Position numbers and translations under genes: made by a program. Below the pieces are notes generated by a model that saw nothing but the letters and a program-made list of their open reading frames with translations, was not told the DNA's origin and did not search any database. From Salipiger marinus (GTDB lineage Bacteria > Pseudomonadota > Alphaproteobacteria > Rhodobacterales > Rhodobacteraceae), in NCBI RefSeq assembly GCF_900100085.1, contig NZ_FNEJ01000034.1, positions 1-36,373 of the forward strand: a stretch of DNA of 36,373 nt. Reading direction: 5' to 3'. Shown piece after piece: positions 21,603 through 31,048 of the stretch. Numbering within the stretch: position 1 is the stretch's first letter; each line of letters starts with the position of its first letter.

Positions 21603-23987
21603 ATGAACCAAACACCCAATCCTGACCCGACGCAAGAGAGTGTGATCTATACTTGTCTGATGCATCCCGAAGTGCGCAAGACCGAACCTGGAGATTGCCC
21701 GAAATGCGGCATGCATCTTGTGCTTGAAGGCGAGCTTGCGGCACCGCAACATGATCACGCCGGACACGGTGCCGCGGACGGGCACGGCCACCACGCCCAT
21801 GGGCATTTCGTTGCCAAGACTGGTGAAGAGGGAGGCAGATACGACACCGTGCCCGCCGGTTACCAAGGCGCAGTCTACACCTGTCCAATGCATGCCGAAG
21901 TCCGCAAGACCGATCCGGGATCCTGTCCAATCTGCGGCATGGGGCTGGAGCTCGAAAGCGCCACGATGGTCGAGGACGGACCGAACCACGAGCTGGTGGA
22001 TTTCACGCGCCGGTTTTGGGTCGGCGCAGTGCTTACCCTGCCGCTGCTGGTTCTGACGATGGGCCCTTATCTAGGTTTTGGGGGCGTCCGCGACATATTC
22101 GGCGAACGCACGACCTTGTGGATCGAGCTTGTACTGGGCACACCCGTCGTCCTCTGGAGCGGCTGGCCGTTCATGGTGCGCGGCTGGAATTCATTCCGGA
22201 CGATGAACCTCAATATGTTTTCGCTGATTAGCATGGGCGTGATGGCGGCCTGGCTGTTCAGCATCGTTGCCGTTCTTGCACCCGACATCTTTCCCGATGG
22301 CTTCCGCGATCCCGAAGGCCATGTTGGCGTCTATTTTGAAGCTGCGGCGGTGATCGTTACCCTTGTCCTGCTGGGGCAGGTGATGGAATTGCGCGCCCGT
22401 GAAGGCACCGGCAAAGCGATCCGCGCGCTGCTGGACATGGCAGCCAAGACTGCGCGCGTGATCCGCGATGACGGGAGCGAAGAGGAAATTCCGCTGGAAG
22501 AGGTACAAGTCGGTGACCATCTTCGCGTTCGTCCCGGTGAAAAGGTACCGGTCGATGGCACCGTTGTCGACGGACGCTCTTCGGTGGATGAAAGCATGAT
22601 TTCGGGGGAGCCGGTTCCGGTCGAGAAAACCGAAGGTGACGTGCTGACGGGGGCTACGATCAACGGCACCGGCAGCCTGGTGATGGAGGCGACGAGAGTA
22701 GGAGCCGACACGATGCTGGCGCAGATTGTCGAAATGGTGGCGAATGCCCAGCGGTCGCGCGCGCCGATCCAGAAATACGCCGACAAAGTCGCGGGGTTCT
22801 TCGTGCCTGTAGTGATCGTGATCGCCGTCTTGTCGTTCATCGCTTGGGCGATCTGGGGACCAGCACCCGCCCTTTCTTATGCCCTCATCTCTGCAGTGGC
22901 GGTCCTCATCATCGCCTGTCCCTGCGCACTGGGTCTGGCGACGCCAATGTCGATCATGACGGCCACAGGGCGCGGTGCCCAGGCGGGCGTTCTGATCAAG
23001 AATGCCGAGGCGCTCGAGCGGTTCGAGAAGGTAGACACTCTAATCGTAGACAAGACCGGCACTCTAACAGAAGGCAAGCCCCGGCTGATCGCGGTCCTGC
23101 CCGAACCGGGGCATGACGAGGCCGAGGTGCTGCGACTGGCCGCTTCGCTAGAACGCGGATCGGAACATCCGCTGGCCGAAGCCATCGTGCGTGGTGCTGA
23201 AGACCGCGGCGTGGATATGGCGAAAGCCAGCGATTTCGAGGCGGTGACCGGCAAGGGCGTCAAGGGTGTGGTCGACGGCCAAGCGGTGGCTCTGGGAAAT
23301 CTCGCATTGATTTCGGATATGGGTCTAGAGGCCGGTGCGCTGACCGAAAAGGCTAACGCGCGGCGTGACGAAGGCGAAACGGTGATGTTCGTCGTACTGG
23401 AAGGCGCGATTGCAGGGCTGGTCAGCGTGGCCGACCCAGTGAAGGAAACGACGCCAGCTGCGCTAAAGGCGCTGCACGACTTGGGCTTTCGGATCATCAT
23501 GGCGACTGGCGACAATGAACGCACAGCCAAGGCTATCGGAGCGCGGCTCGGTATCGACGAGATACGCGCAGATGTTCTGCCTGAAGACAAGGCCCGGATC
23601 ATTCGCGAGTTGCAGGAGGCCGGCCGCAAGGTCGCCATGGCGGGCGACGGCGTCAACGATGCACCCGCGTTAGCGCAGGCGGATGTCGGCATCGCCATGG
23701 GCACCGGTGCGGATGTCGCCATCGAAAGCGCGGGCTTCACGCTGATCAAGGGCAACCTAGACGGGATCGTGCGCGCTCGGCGTCTATCGCGCGCTACGAT
23801 GCGCAACATCCGACAGAACCTGTTCTTTGCGCTGATCTACAATGCCTCGGGCGTGCCAGTAGCCGCGGGTGTGCTGTACCCGTTCCTGGGCATCCTGATC
23901 AGCCCGATGTTCGCCGCCTTTGCGATGAGCGCTTCGTCCATCTCGGTTGTTTTAAACGCGTTGCGACTGCGCGGCGCGAAAATCTGA
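21603..23987 (+). CDS. copA: CopA-type Cu(I)-exporting P1B-ATPase
   Basis: The 794-residue ATPase pumps Cu(I) out of the cytoplasm. Instead of HMA domains it has two N-terminal heavy-metal-binding modules, [20 protein letters not shown] (~16-42) and [20 protein letters not shown] (~95-122), joined by a His-rich linker ([19 protein letters not shown]). Eight membrane helices follow. Key sites are the actuator loop SGEPVPVEK, the ion site ACPCALG (~438-440), the phosphorylation motif DKTGTLT (~483), SEHPLAEAI (the P1B HP motif), TGDNERT and [10 protein letters not shown] (~681). CPC marks Cu(I)-type rather than Zn/Cd-type transport. GAGGCGG precedes the ATG. A CueR-like promoter lies upstream. 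A truncated paralogue occurs at 13517-14059. Confidence 0.95.
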   Translation: MNQTPNPDPTQESVIYTCLMHPEVRKTEPGDCPKCGMHLVLEGELAAPQHDHAGHGAADGHGHHAHGHFVAKTGEEGGRYDTVPAGYQGAVYTCPMHAEVRKTDPGSCPICGMGLELESATMVEDGPNHELVDFTRRFWVGAVLTLPLLVLTMGPYLGFGGVRDIFGERTTLWIELVLGTPVVLWSGWPFMVRGWNSFRTMNLNMFSLISMGVMAAWLFSIVAVLAPDIFPDGFRDPEGHVGVYFEAAAVIVTLVLLGQVMELRAREGTGKAIRALLDMAAKTARVIRDDGSEEEIPLEEVQVGDHLRVRPGEKVPVDGTVVDGRSSVDESMISGEPVPVEKTEGDVLTGATINGTGSLVMEATRVGADTMLAQIVEMVANAQRSRAPIQKYADKVAGFFVPVVIVIAVLSFIAWAIWGPAPALSYALISAVAVLIIACPCALGLATPMSIMTATGRGAQAGVLIKNAEALERFEKVDTLIVDKTGTLTEGKPRLIAVLPEPGHDEAEVLRLAASLERGSEHPLAEAIVRGAEDRGVDMAKASDFEAVTGKGVKGVVDGQAVALGNLALISDMGLEAGALTEKANARRDEGETVMFVVLEGAIAGLVSVADPVKETTPAALKALHDLGFRIIMATGDNERTAKAIGARLGIDEIRADVLPEDKARIIRELQEAGRKVAMAGDGVNDAPALAQADVGIAMGTGADVAIESAGFTLIKGNLDGIVRARRLSRATMRNIRQNLFFALIYNASGVPVAAGVLYPFLGILISPMFAAFAMSASSISVVLNALRLRGAKI

Positions 23988-24002
23988 CAAAGGAAAAGTG
24001 AC

Positions 24003-24266
24003 ATGGAAAAACCTTCGACACACGGCGATCATCACCCGCAGGACAATCCGCCAAGACCGCCCTCGTTCTGGAAATCACGCGCGGGCATCTACCTGATCTT
24101 CGCGCTTGTCCTTGGCGGACTTCTGCTGGGTTACGAGCATCGGGTGCACATTCTGGGCAGCGGGTTGCTGATCTGGCTGCCGTTGCTGCTCTGTGTTGGC
24201 ATGCACTTCTTCATGCATGGCGGGCATGGAGGCCACGGCGGACATGGCAAGGGAGATGACAAATGA
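24003..24266 (+). CDS. DUF2933 His-rich membrane protein
   Basis: The 87-residue protein follows AAAGGAAAAG. It has a short His-containing N-terminus (THGDHHPQDNPPR), two membrane helices (YLIFALVLGGLLLGYEHRVH and LLIWLPLLLCVGMHFFMHGG), then a Gly-His tail HGGHGGHGGHGKGDD. This is the DUF2933 pattern, small proteins common next to copA and cus genes. The His tail could bind copper or zinc at the membrane surface; no function has been shown to my knowledge. Its stop overlaps the methyltransferase start (ATGA). It lies 15 bases after copA and is probably cotranscribed. Confidence 0.85.
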   Translation: MEKPSTHGDHHPQDNPPRPPSFWKSRAGIYLIFALVLGGLLLGYEHRVHILGSGLLIWLPLLLCVGMHFFMHGGHGGHGGHGKGDDK

Positions 24267-24931
24267 TGATTGATGCAGGTGCATCGTATGGCCTTTGGCT
24301 TCTGGTCTTCATCAACTCGGCTGTCTTCATCATTTTCGCGTTCAGCTTTTTCAAGCCGCAAACGTCCCGAGACTGGCGGAGCTTCGGTGCATTCAGCGCC
24401 TTTGTCTTGGCACTGTTCACCGAAATGTACGGGTTTCCGTTGACGATCTTTGTGTTGTCCGGCTGGTTGCAATCGACATGGCCGGATATCGACTGGCTAG
24501 CCCACGATAGCGGCCATCTGCCCGAGATGATGTTCGGCTGGAAATCGAACCCGCATTTCGGACCGTTCCACCTGATGAGCTTCGCCCTGATCGGCGGAGG
24601 ATTCTGGCTGATCTCGGTGGCATGGCACCATCTGTGGAATGCACAGCGGCAGGGCCGGTTGGCCGTCACCGGGCCCTATGCGAGGATCAGACATCCCCAA
24701 TACGTGGGGTTCATTCTGGTCATGCTCGGATTTCTCGTTCAATGGCCGACCATTCTGACACTGGCGATGTTCCCGGTACTGGTCTGGATGTACGTGCGAT
24801 TGGCACGCAGCGAGGAGGCAGACACCCGCGCCCGTTTTGGACAGGTCTATGAGCAATACGCGCAGTCAGTGCCATCGTTTTTTCCAAGGTTTGCGGGGGC
24901 GGGCAGTGAGCAGGGCGGCCGCAAAATCTGA
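24263..24931 (+). CDS. Integral-membrane methyltransferase, PEMT/ICMT-like
   Basis: The 222-residue membrane protein starts at ATG 24263 (or 24266). Five to six helices end in the signature of the isoprenylcysteine/phospholipid methyltransferase fold: VTGPYARIRHPQYVGFILVM, then ARSEEADTRARFGQVYEQYA. These segments form the SAM site in this family. The N-terminal half has two helices and a loop with DIDWLAHDSGHLPEMMFGWK. Proteins of this type are often encoded after copA in metal-resistance clusters; their methyl acceptor is unknown. It overlaps the DUF2933 gene by four bases, making a copA-DUF2933-methyltransferase operon. Confidence 0.8.
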   Translation: MMIDAGASYGLWLLVFINSAVFIIFAFSFFKPQTSRDWRSFGAFSAFVLALFTEMYGFPLTIFVLSGWLQSTWPDIDWLAHDSGHLPEMMFGWKSNPHFGPFHLMSFALIGGGFWLISVAWHHLWNAQRQGRLAVTGPYARIRHPQYVGFILVMLGFLVQWPTILTLAMFPVLVWMYVRLARSEEADTRARFGQVYEQYAQSVPSFFPRFAGAGSEQGGRKI

Positions 24932-25128
24932 GGATGTGCGGAAATGAGGTCTGTAGCCAGAATTGCGAATTGTCCCCATTGTTGATTGCATGTTGTGCCT
25001 ATTGCCCGCGAGAGCTGAAGGCAAGTAGGGTTCGTTCGGGTGCGATAGTGGAACTGCAGGAATAGGTTCTGGCCAGAACGGTGATGGGCCACAAGAATTG
25101 AAAAATCTGAAAACAGGCAAGAACTAAT

Positions 25129-26454
25129 ATGCAGCAAAGCCAGAAGAACAGCGATTATCGCGAAGGATCAATCAGCCTTGGCGGTGCCGTCGCGATGGGT
25201 ACAGGCGTGATGATCGGGGCGGGAATTTTTGCGCTGACCGGGCAGATAGCCCAACTGGCCGGACCGCTTTTCCCGCTGGCCTTCATCGCCGGTGCCATCG
25301 TGACAAGCTTCAGTGCATACAGCTATATCAAGATGTCGAACGCCTGGCCCTCGGCGGGCGGGATCGCTATGATCCTGCAGAAATGCTATGGATCAGGCGC
25401 AGTCGCGGCGGGAGCAGCGCTTCTGATGGCGCTGAGCATGGTGATTGCAGAAAGCCTCGTGGCAAGGACATTTGCCACCTACGTCCTGCGCCCCTTCGAC
25501 ATCACCGGCGGGCCGCTCGTCCCCATCCTGGCGGTTGCAGTGATCGTTTTCGCGTTTCTCGTCAATATCGCAGGCAACCGCTCCGTAGGGCTGTTTTCGC
25601 TGATCATGGCGGCAATCAAGATCGGCGGCATCGCTCTCTTTGGTATTGCCGCTCTGTGGTCGAGCGGATTTCAGTTCGCCGCCGCATCGCAGACGGCCGA
25701 GCCATCAGGGATCGTGGGGTTCATTGCCTCTGTCGCACTGGCCATCCTTGCGTTCAAGGGTTTCACGACCATTACCAACAGCGGCGGAGAGATCACCGAT
25801 CCCCATCGCAACGTGGGCCGCACGATCATGATCTCCATCGCGATCTGCGTGGTTGTCTACCTGCTTGTGGCGTTCGGCGTGGGCGCCAGCCTGACACTCG
25901 ACGAGATCATTGCCGCACGTGATTATTCTCTGGCAGAAGCGGCGGCCCCCGCGCTCGGGCAGGTCGGATTCTATCTAACCGTCTTGCTGGCCGCCGTGGC
26001 TACTGCATCAGGCGTTCTGGCCAGTGTGTTCGCCGTGTCACGGATGCTCGCAATGCTGACGGACATGAAAATGATCCCGCACAGCCATTTTGGCATGTCT
26101 GGCACGATCCAGCGCCACATGCTGATCTATACGGTGGTGATTGCCTCGACACTGGCTGTGTTCTTCGATCTGGGCCGGATCGCCTCATTGGGCGCGTTTT
26201 TCTATCTCATCATGGATATGGTCGTGCATTGGGGCGTCTTCCGCTTCCGCCGGAAGGAGATCGGAGCGGCGGCGACTGTGTTGCTCTTGGCACTCGCATT
26301 CGATGCGGTTGTGCTGGCGGCCTTCACCGCGATGAAACTGCAAAGTGACCCGGCCATCGTGCTCTATGCCGCCGTCGGAATTACCGCGGTTTTCATACTT
26401 GAACGACTGTATCTATCGCGCTGGCTCGCACCGCAGGGTGCTCACGAACACTGA
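25129..26454 (+). CDS. APC-superfamily permease
   Basis: The 441-residue protein has about 12 membrane helices. It shows the APC-family unwound-helix motif near the N-terminus (GAVAMGTGVMIGAGIFALTG) and the TM6-type motif ILAFKGFTTITNSGGEITDP. The usual substrates are amino acids or polyamines, but some relatives carry other ions; no substrate can be inferred from sequence. There is a 197-base gap after the methyltransferase with no recognised promoter, and the ribosome site is weak (GGCAAGAACTAAT). It ends convergently with the DsbD-like gene, 110 bases away. Such permeases do accompany copper genes in some Rhodobacteraceae (from memory), but its role is unclear. Confidence 0.85.
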   Translation: MQQSQKNSDYREGSISLGGAVAMGTGVMIGAGIFALTGQIAQLAGPLFPLAFIAGAIVTSFSAYSYIKMSNAWPSAGGIAMILQKCYGSGAVAAGAALLMALSMVIAESLVARTFATYVLRPFDITGGPLVPILAVAVIVFAFLVNIAGNRSVGLFSLIMAAIKIGGIALFGIAALWSSGFQFAAASQTAEPSGIVGFIASVALAILAFKGFTTITNSGGEITDPHRNVGRTIMISIAICVVVYLLVAFGVGASLTLDEIIAARDYSLAEAAAPALGQVGFYLTVLLAAVATASGVLASVFAVSRMLAMLTDMKMIPHSHFGMSGTIQRHMLIYTVVIASTLAVFFDLGRIASLGAFFYLIMDMVVHWGVFRFRRKEIGAAATVLLLALAFDAVVLAAFTAMKLQSDPAIVLYAAVGITAVFILERLYLSRWLAPQGAHEH

Positions 26455-26564
26455 TGCAAGAGGTTATTCGCACTTTCCCATGGGATACGACGCAAAGGTA
26501 TCAGACAACAGGGACTTCATATGTGGAAGTAGTCAACTCGATCAAAGACGCGCAAGTTGGCATA

Positions 26565-28691
26565 TCACTCTGACACGAGACTGCGCATAGAAGCGGCGTC
26601 GAGCGCGCCGAGCACTGCCTGTGGCGTTAGAATCTCCGGTAGGGCGATACCGGAAGGAGCCCCCGGTCCGAAGACGGTGTTGAACGGAATGCCATAGCGG
26701 TCATGCCGCTCGAGAAACCGCGCGATCGCGTCATCGGGTTTGGTCCAGTCCGCTTGCATGGCGATTACGGAACCGCCGCGCAACCGCGCACGCACTGGAT
26801 CCTTGTCGAGCACGAGAGACTTGTTGGCTTTGCAGGTCAGACACCAATCCGCAGTCACATCGACGAAAACCGTCTCGCCTTCAGAGACGTAGCGCGCGAT
26901 GCGGAGGGGATCGAAATCCTGCCAGTGAGACATCGCATCCACCGCAGCTATTGTGCGGTCAGGCGTTGATATTAGACCCGCTCCGAAAATCGCCAGAAGA
27001 ACACAGGCGCTGAGAACCGCACGCCGCGCCCATCGGTTCGCCCGTGGGATTGATGCCGCGATGATGAACACAGCTGTGAGTGCCGAGATAAAGGCGGCCA
27101 CCCGCGCGCCCGCCACGCCGACAAGAACGAACAAGAGCCATGCGGCTGTTGCCAGCAACAGACCGCCAAGAAGGATCCTGATGAAAAGCATCCATCGCCC
27201 GGGCCGGGGCAGCCGCGTGACCAACTCGGGACGTGCGGCAATGACGAGGTAGGGGAGGGCCAGTCCAAGACCGAGCGCCGTGAATATCACTATCACGTCC
27301 AGTGGTGTACCCGCGAGCGCAAAGGTGATCGCGGTGCCGAGGAACGGGGCGGAACACGGCGTAGCGAGGATGGCCGCAAGCAGTCCGGTGCCAAAGTCTG
27401 AGATGTACCCGGCTCTGGCACTGCTGGCACCCAGGCGGTCTTGAAGGGCCGCGGGCAGGGTTATCTCGAATGCACCGAAGAGATTGGCGGCAAAGACGGC
27501 GATGACCATGAACATCAGAGTCACGAAGACCGGATTTTGGAACTGTATACCCCAGCCGACGGATACTCCGATCCATTGAAGAAACACTAAGGCAGCCGCA
27601 AGCGCCCAGACAAATGTCAGTACCCCCAAAGCTGAACACAGGAATCCGTTGCGCGTCATCTGCCGGGTTTGACCGGTTGCCTTCAAAACAGATGTGAGCT
27701 TGATCGATAGAACGGGTAACACGCAGGGCATGACATTCAGAATCAGACCACCGAGAAAGGCGATGGCGGCCACCGCCACGACTTTCAGCACACTCGTTCG
27801 AGGGTGCGCGCTTGCAAACGGTGGGGCAGGGGGATCCGAGGTAAGAGTGATCGGCGCCGTGATTGCACGTGCGGTGTCTGTGATCGTCACCGAAGGCTCT
27901 GCGTGCTCTTCGGTCCAGGCGTTGATCGGTATTTGTGCCCAGAGTTCCGTTCTATCGCGATCCAACCGGATATCTGGTTTGCCAAAGGTCACAAGGGGTC
28001 CGAATTCCGGGAACACGTCGACCTCACCGAACGGTGTGTCGCTCGTTGCCACAACGATGAGAGCCGAGTCGCGCGCATCGAGGGCCGTGACCGATATTGT
28101 GATGTCGCTGTTCTCGGGTGCCGCGGGAACGCGATCGGCATAAGCAGCAATCTGGCGAGCCGAGTTTGTATCGATCCCGACGCCTTTTGGCAGGACGAGT
28201 GAAAGTTCGAAGTCATGGGGCACACAGACAGTCGAACATGTCAGCAAGGACACCCGGGCACGCAGTTCGAGAGGGTAACCGGCGTCCTCAAGTCTCGCGC
28301 GGATCGGCAAGACAACCCGACCGGAATAGCCGAAGTTTTCGATCCCGAAGGCCTCGAAACGTTTCGGCGCGGGCCAGAGTAGCTCCGCGTATTTCAGATT
28401 GGTAGAACCAGACCAGTCGATCTCGGGTGCCAAGCCAACCTCGCCGGGCGTGCGCCAGTATCCTTTCCAGCCCTCGCCGTACTCCAAGGCCAATCCAAGT
28501 GAGACGGAGGCGGCATCCGGCGCAATCCCGTCTTCGGCCGAGATCAGACGTGCCATGACGGCGGGGTTTGAAAAGCTCTCGGATTCGGCAGCCTTGGCGG
28601 CATCGGAAAGAATGATGCCCATGCAACCGAGAAGGAAGAGCAGAAGCCAAGCCCCGAGCTGAGAAACCCGGACGGTCATTTGGATGAGCAT
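26565..28691 (-). CDS. DsbD/ScsB-like thiol-disulfide transporter
   Basis: The 708-residue protein resembles ScsB, a DsbD-like electron carrier that moves reducing power across the inner membrane. After a signal peptide comes an N-terminal DsbC-like sensor region (VSLLTCSTVCVPHDFELSL with C-x3-C). A DsbD transmembrane domain (~300-560, with PCVLPVLSIKL and ATPCSAPFLGTAITFAL as the two Cys-Pro motifs) follows. A thioredoxin-like C-terminal domain with CLTCK (VDVTADWCLTCKANKSLVL) ends it. All three expected Cys pairs are present. The start lies four bases after the rhodanese stop, so they are coupled. The Scs proteins of Salmonella protect against copper, which fits the island. Confidence 0.9.
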   Translation of the reverse strand: MLIQMTVRVSQLGAWLLLFLLGCMGIILSDAAKAAESESFSNPAVMARLISAEDGIAPDAASVSLGLALEYGEGWKGYWRTPGEVGLAPEIDWSGSTNLKYAELLWPAPKRFEAFGIENFGYSGRVVLPIRARLEDAGYPLELRARVSLLTCSTVCVPHDFELSLVLPKGVGIDTNSARQIAAYADRVPAAPENSDITISVTALDARDSALIVVATSDTPFGEVDVFPEFGPLVTFGKPDIRLDRDRTELWAQIPINAWTEEHAEPSVTITDTARAITAPITLTSDPPAPPFASAHPRTSVLKVVAVAAIAFLGGLILNVMPCVLPVLSIKLTSVLKATGQTRQMTRNGFLCSALGVLTFVWALAAALVFLQWIGVSVGWGIQFQNPVFVTLMFMVIAVFAANLFGAFEITLPAALQDRLGASSARAGYISDFGTGLLAAILATPCSAPFLGTAITFALAGTPLDVIVIFTALGLGLALPYLVIAARPELVTRLPRPGRWMLFIRILLGGLLLATAAWLLFVLVGVAGARVAAFISALTAVFIIAASIPRANRWARRAVLSACVLLAIFGAGLISTPDRTIAAVDAMSHWQDFDPLRIARYVSEGETVFVDVTADWCLTCKANKSLVLDKDPVRARLRGGSVIAMQADWTKPDDAIARFLERHDRYGIPFNTVFGPGAPSGIALPEILTPQAVLGALDAASMRSLVSE

Positions 28692-28695
28692 CCGG

Positions 28696-29151
28696 TCAAC
28701 GCAAGGCGCCAGGCAGGCTTGCCAAGGCCGCCTCGATATTCGTCACGGGCAATCCGCGTGCGATCCAGCTTGGCCCCTTCGGTGATCCCAGCATGCCTTC
28801 CGACACATCGATGAAGCCCGTGTAACCGGCTCGTTTCAAGGCGCTCAAAAGGCGGCCGCTGCGCCCGCCAGTGGCGCAGATCAGCGCAATGGGTTTCTCG
28901 CCTGAAAAGTCGCGAGCGGCGAACAAGCGCTGCTCGAACCCGGGTTCGTGCATACTGATCGGCCATGCCTCTTTTGCGACGCCCGTTTCCACCCATTCAG
29001 GGCGCGATCGGACATCAATCAGGGAAATCCTGTTGCGGGCCAATGCGTCGGCCGTCTCGGCAGCCGACCAGATCTCGCGCGTTGCGGCCGCAACGACTTG
29101 CGGCCCCATGACCCACGTCGACGCAAGCAGGATGAAGCACCGTCTATCCAC
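28696..29151 (-). CDS. Exported rhodanese-like protein
   Basis: The 151-residue protein starts at GTG 29151, four bases after GGAGG, giving a signal peptide (MDRRCFILLASTWVMGPQVV then AAA). Longer in-frame starts (29238) overlap the upstream stop region. One rhodanese domain follows: NRISLIDVRSRPEWVETGVA, then the active-site loop ICATGGRSGRLLSAL, with catalytic Cys (C-A-T-G-G-R-S), and a C-terminal GFIDVSEGM. It sits between the DsbA-like and DsbD-like genes on the same strand, so periplasmic sulfur or thiol chemistry is likely. The last gene overlaps almost directly (4-base gap). Confidence 0.82.
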   Translation of the reverse strand: MDRRCFILLASTWVMGPQVVAAATREIWSAAETADALARNRISLIDVRSRPEWVETGVAKEAWPISMHEPGFEQRLFAARDFSGEKPIALICATGGRSGRLLSALKRAGYTGFIDVSEGMLGSPKGPSWIARGLPVTNIEAALASLPGALR

Positions 29152-29210
29152 ATTGCCTCCACAGTCGATTGACGAGGAACGCCAAGACTTCCCGGGGCGA
29201 GCCTTGCAGC

Positions 29211-29993
29211 CTATGCAGCCGTACAGACATCTCGCCAACCCTCTTCGCGCTCCAACGCGATGATCTCGCGAACCATTCTGTCGCTGATCTGACCTTGGAC
29301 GACAGTACGGCCGATCACGAGGGCCGGCGTGCCGACAAAGGCGAACACGCGTGCAAGCGCTGCACTGTCTTCCAGCTCGCGCGTGATCTCGGCACTCTCC
29401 ATGTCGGTGACCAATTTCTTGCTATCGACGCCGATGTCATCGGAGAGGCGGGCAAGGTATTCCGGCGACGCTTGGAATGGCGTTGTCATCAAACGTTCGT
29501 GGAAAGCGACGTACGCGTCTTGCCGTTTCGCCGCCAGAGCTGCCTTGGCCGCAAGATTTGAGCTGTCGCCGAGGAGCGGCAATTCATGCCACGCCACTGC
29601 GATCTTGTCTGGCATCTCGCTCGTCATGTCGGCCAATCGTTTGGTTTGCAACCGGCAAAAGGGGCAATAGTAGTCCGAGAACGAAGCCATCGGGACCTGG
29701 GTAGGCGTGGGACTCAGACCACCGTAAAGGGCCGAACAAATATTCTCGGAGACGCGCTCCAAGGCTGCGGCTTTCTGCGCCGCCACTTCAGTGCTGTCCG
29801 CCGTGCCCAAGCCTACAAAAGGATCAAAGCCGCCTGACGTCTCACCCGCAACGAACTTACGAAATCCTTCTGGTCTATCGAGCGCCTGCAACTCCAGTTT
29901 TTCCGGCAACAAAGAGGGAACTGTGCGCAGCGCTGCGTACCCTGCGATGATCGCACCGAACGTCAAAAGCGTTGACCGTTTCTTGGAGTCCAT
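29211..29993 (-). CDS. DsbA-family thiol:disulfide oxidoreductase (Com1/ScsC-like)
   Basis: The 260-residue protein has an N-terminal signal anchor (STLLTFGAIIAGYAALRTV). A charged spacer leads to a thioredoxin fold with the active site FSDYYCPFCRLQTKRLAD (C-P-F-C). A DsbA helical insert follows (SNLAAKAALAAKRQDAYVAF), then the cis-Pro loop VGTPALVIGRTVVQGQIS. Com1/ScsC relatives oxidise or isomerise periplasmic proteins. It is the first gene of the minus-strand thiol block; its partner DsbD/ScsB is at 26565-28691 and DsbB at 30539. It is divergent from the SHOCT gene; the shared 158-base gap holds GTATCA-type repeats. Confidence 0.88.
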   Translation of the reverse strand: MDSKKRSTLLTFGAIIAGYAALRTVPSLLPEKLELQALDRPEGFRKFVAGETSGGFDPFVGLGTADSTEVAAQKAAALERVSENICSALYGGLSPTPTQVPMASFSDYYCPFCRLQTKRLADMTSEMPDKIAVAWHELPLLGDSSNLAAKAALAAKRQDAYVAFHERLMTTPFQASPEYLARLSDDIGVDSKKLVTDMESAEITRELEDSAALARVFAFVGTPALVIGRTVVQGQISDRMVREIIALEREEGWRDVCTAA

Positions 29994-30151
29994 CTGATGC
30001 CTGATCTGACCTCGTTACCTTGCGGTCGTACTGCGACGTCTGATAAAAGGTCAACTCTACAAACTGATACATTTCCGGTCGTGAAAACAGGATGTTGAGC
30101 GAGTATCAAAGTATCACCGGATAGGGATAACGATCGGACAAAGAGGTGGAC
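29994..30151. promoter_or_regulatory. Divergent intergenic region with GTATCA repeats (30065-30116)
   Basis: TGATAC at 30065-30070, GTATCA at 30103-30108 and again at 30111-30116 (direct, eight bases apart, inverted to the first). Read on the minus strand the pair is GATAC-TTT-GATAC, which resembles the half-sites of the operator upstream of 1559 but with two fewer spacer bases. It could serve both the DsbA-like gene and the SHOCT gene. Confidence 0.3.
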
Positions 30152-30451
30152 ATGTATCGATTGGGGATAATTGCAGCGCTCTTTGCGACACCTGCTGTGG
30201 CCGATCCAGACGGCTATGGCCACATGTCGGGTTGGGGATACGGGATGGGGATGATGTTTGGTCCTATCCTTTGGATCATCGTTTTGGGATTGGTTGTTGC
30301 CGGTGTCGTTTGGTTCATTCGCAATATGGATGGAGGAGCGACAAAGGCTGAAAAGTCCGATGCGATGAGCGAACTCGATCTGCGCTTGGCCAAGGGCGAA
30401 ATTGACGCAGAGGACTACACCGCTCGAAAGAAGCTACTGACCGGCGAGTAG
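30152..30451 (+). CDS. SHOCT-domain small membrane protein
   Basis: The 99-residue protein begins at ATG 30152, preceded by AGAGGTGG; a GTG at 30146 is an alternative. A signal peptide (MYRLGIIAALFATPAVADPD) is followed by a Gly/Met-rich segment (YGHMSGWGYGMGMMFG) and one helix (PILWIIVLGLVVAGVVWFIR). It ends in a SHOCT domain (ELDLRLAKGEIDAEDYTARK). SHOCT domains are short C-terminal oligomerisation modules; proteins of this layout (Met/Gly patch, helix, SHOCT) are common near copper genes. Exact role unknown. Confidence 0.8.
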   Translation: MYRLGIIAALFATPAVADPDGYGHMSGWGYGMGMMFGPILWIIVLGLVVAGVVWFIRNMDGGATKAEKSDAMSELDLRLAKGEIDAEDYTARKKLLTGE

Positions 30452-30538
30452 TGAATTGGGCACCTGTGTTCACCACTAGGCTTGGGAAACTCACGAAGTA
30501 CCCCTGGTACTCAACCAGTCTGACTCTATGAGGTACAA

Positions 30539-31048
30539 GTGACAGAAAAACAACTCTGGATGCTCGCTGTCGGCGGGTCGGCTGTGCTCTTGCTCGCCGC
30601 ATACATCTTTCAGACGATCGGGTATGCGCCCTGCGCAATGTGCATCTGGCAGCGGTATCCTCACGCCAGTGCCATCGCTATTGGCGCGCTTCTGATGGTT
30701 GGGTTGCCCATCTTTCTGCTCTTGATGGCAGGTGCTGCCGCCGCTCTGACGACAGCGGGCATCGGGATTTTCCACACCGGCGTCGAACGGGATTGGTGGG
30801 AAGGTCCGACGGCGTGCACAGGCTCTGGTCTCGATATATCGAACTTGTCAGGTGCGGACCTTTTGCCCTCCGCGTCATCCTCACCATCAAACTTGGTGAT
30901 GTGTGACGAAGTCGCGTGGGAATTCCTGAGCCTATCGATGGCGAGTTGGAACGCGCTTTGGAGTTTCGTTATTGCAGGGCTCTGGATCATGGCCTTGGCC
31001 AAAGCAGTGCGGGCTTATCGGCCACGTGAAAATCACACGCTGACCTAG
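30539..31048 (+). CDS. DsbB-type quinone-linked thiol oxidase
   Basis: The 169-residue four-helix membrane protein starts at GTG 30539 after GAGGT. It carries the first redox pair CAMC (APCAMCIWQRYPH, ~33-36), with Arg after it as in DsbB, and a second periplasmic pair (PTACTGSG and LVMCDE). DsbB passes electrons from DsbA to quinone. With the CPFC DsbA-like protein on the other side of the SHOCT gene, this supplies a complete oxidative pair, while the DsbD-like protein supplies the reductive side. It ends in a four-base convergent overlap with the next gene. Confidence 0.88.
   Translation: MTEKQLWMLAVGGSAVLLLAAYIFQTIGYAPCAMCIWQRYPHASAIAIGALLMVGLPIFLLLMAGAAAALTTAGIGIFHTGVERDWWEGPTACTGSGLDISNLSGADLLPSASSSPSNLVMCDEVAWEFLSLSMASWNALWSFVIAGLWIMALAKAVRAYRPRENHTLT

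Noticed and set aside
28823-28850. TGTAACC followed by a GC-rich stretch, resembling the ECF promoter
   Set aside because: It lies inside the rhodanese gene on the opposite strand and has no CGTC at 15 bases.
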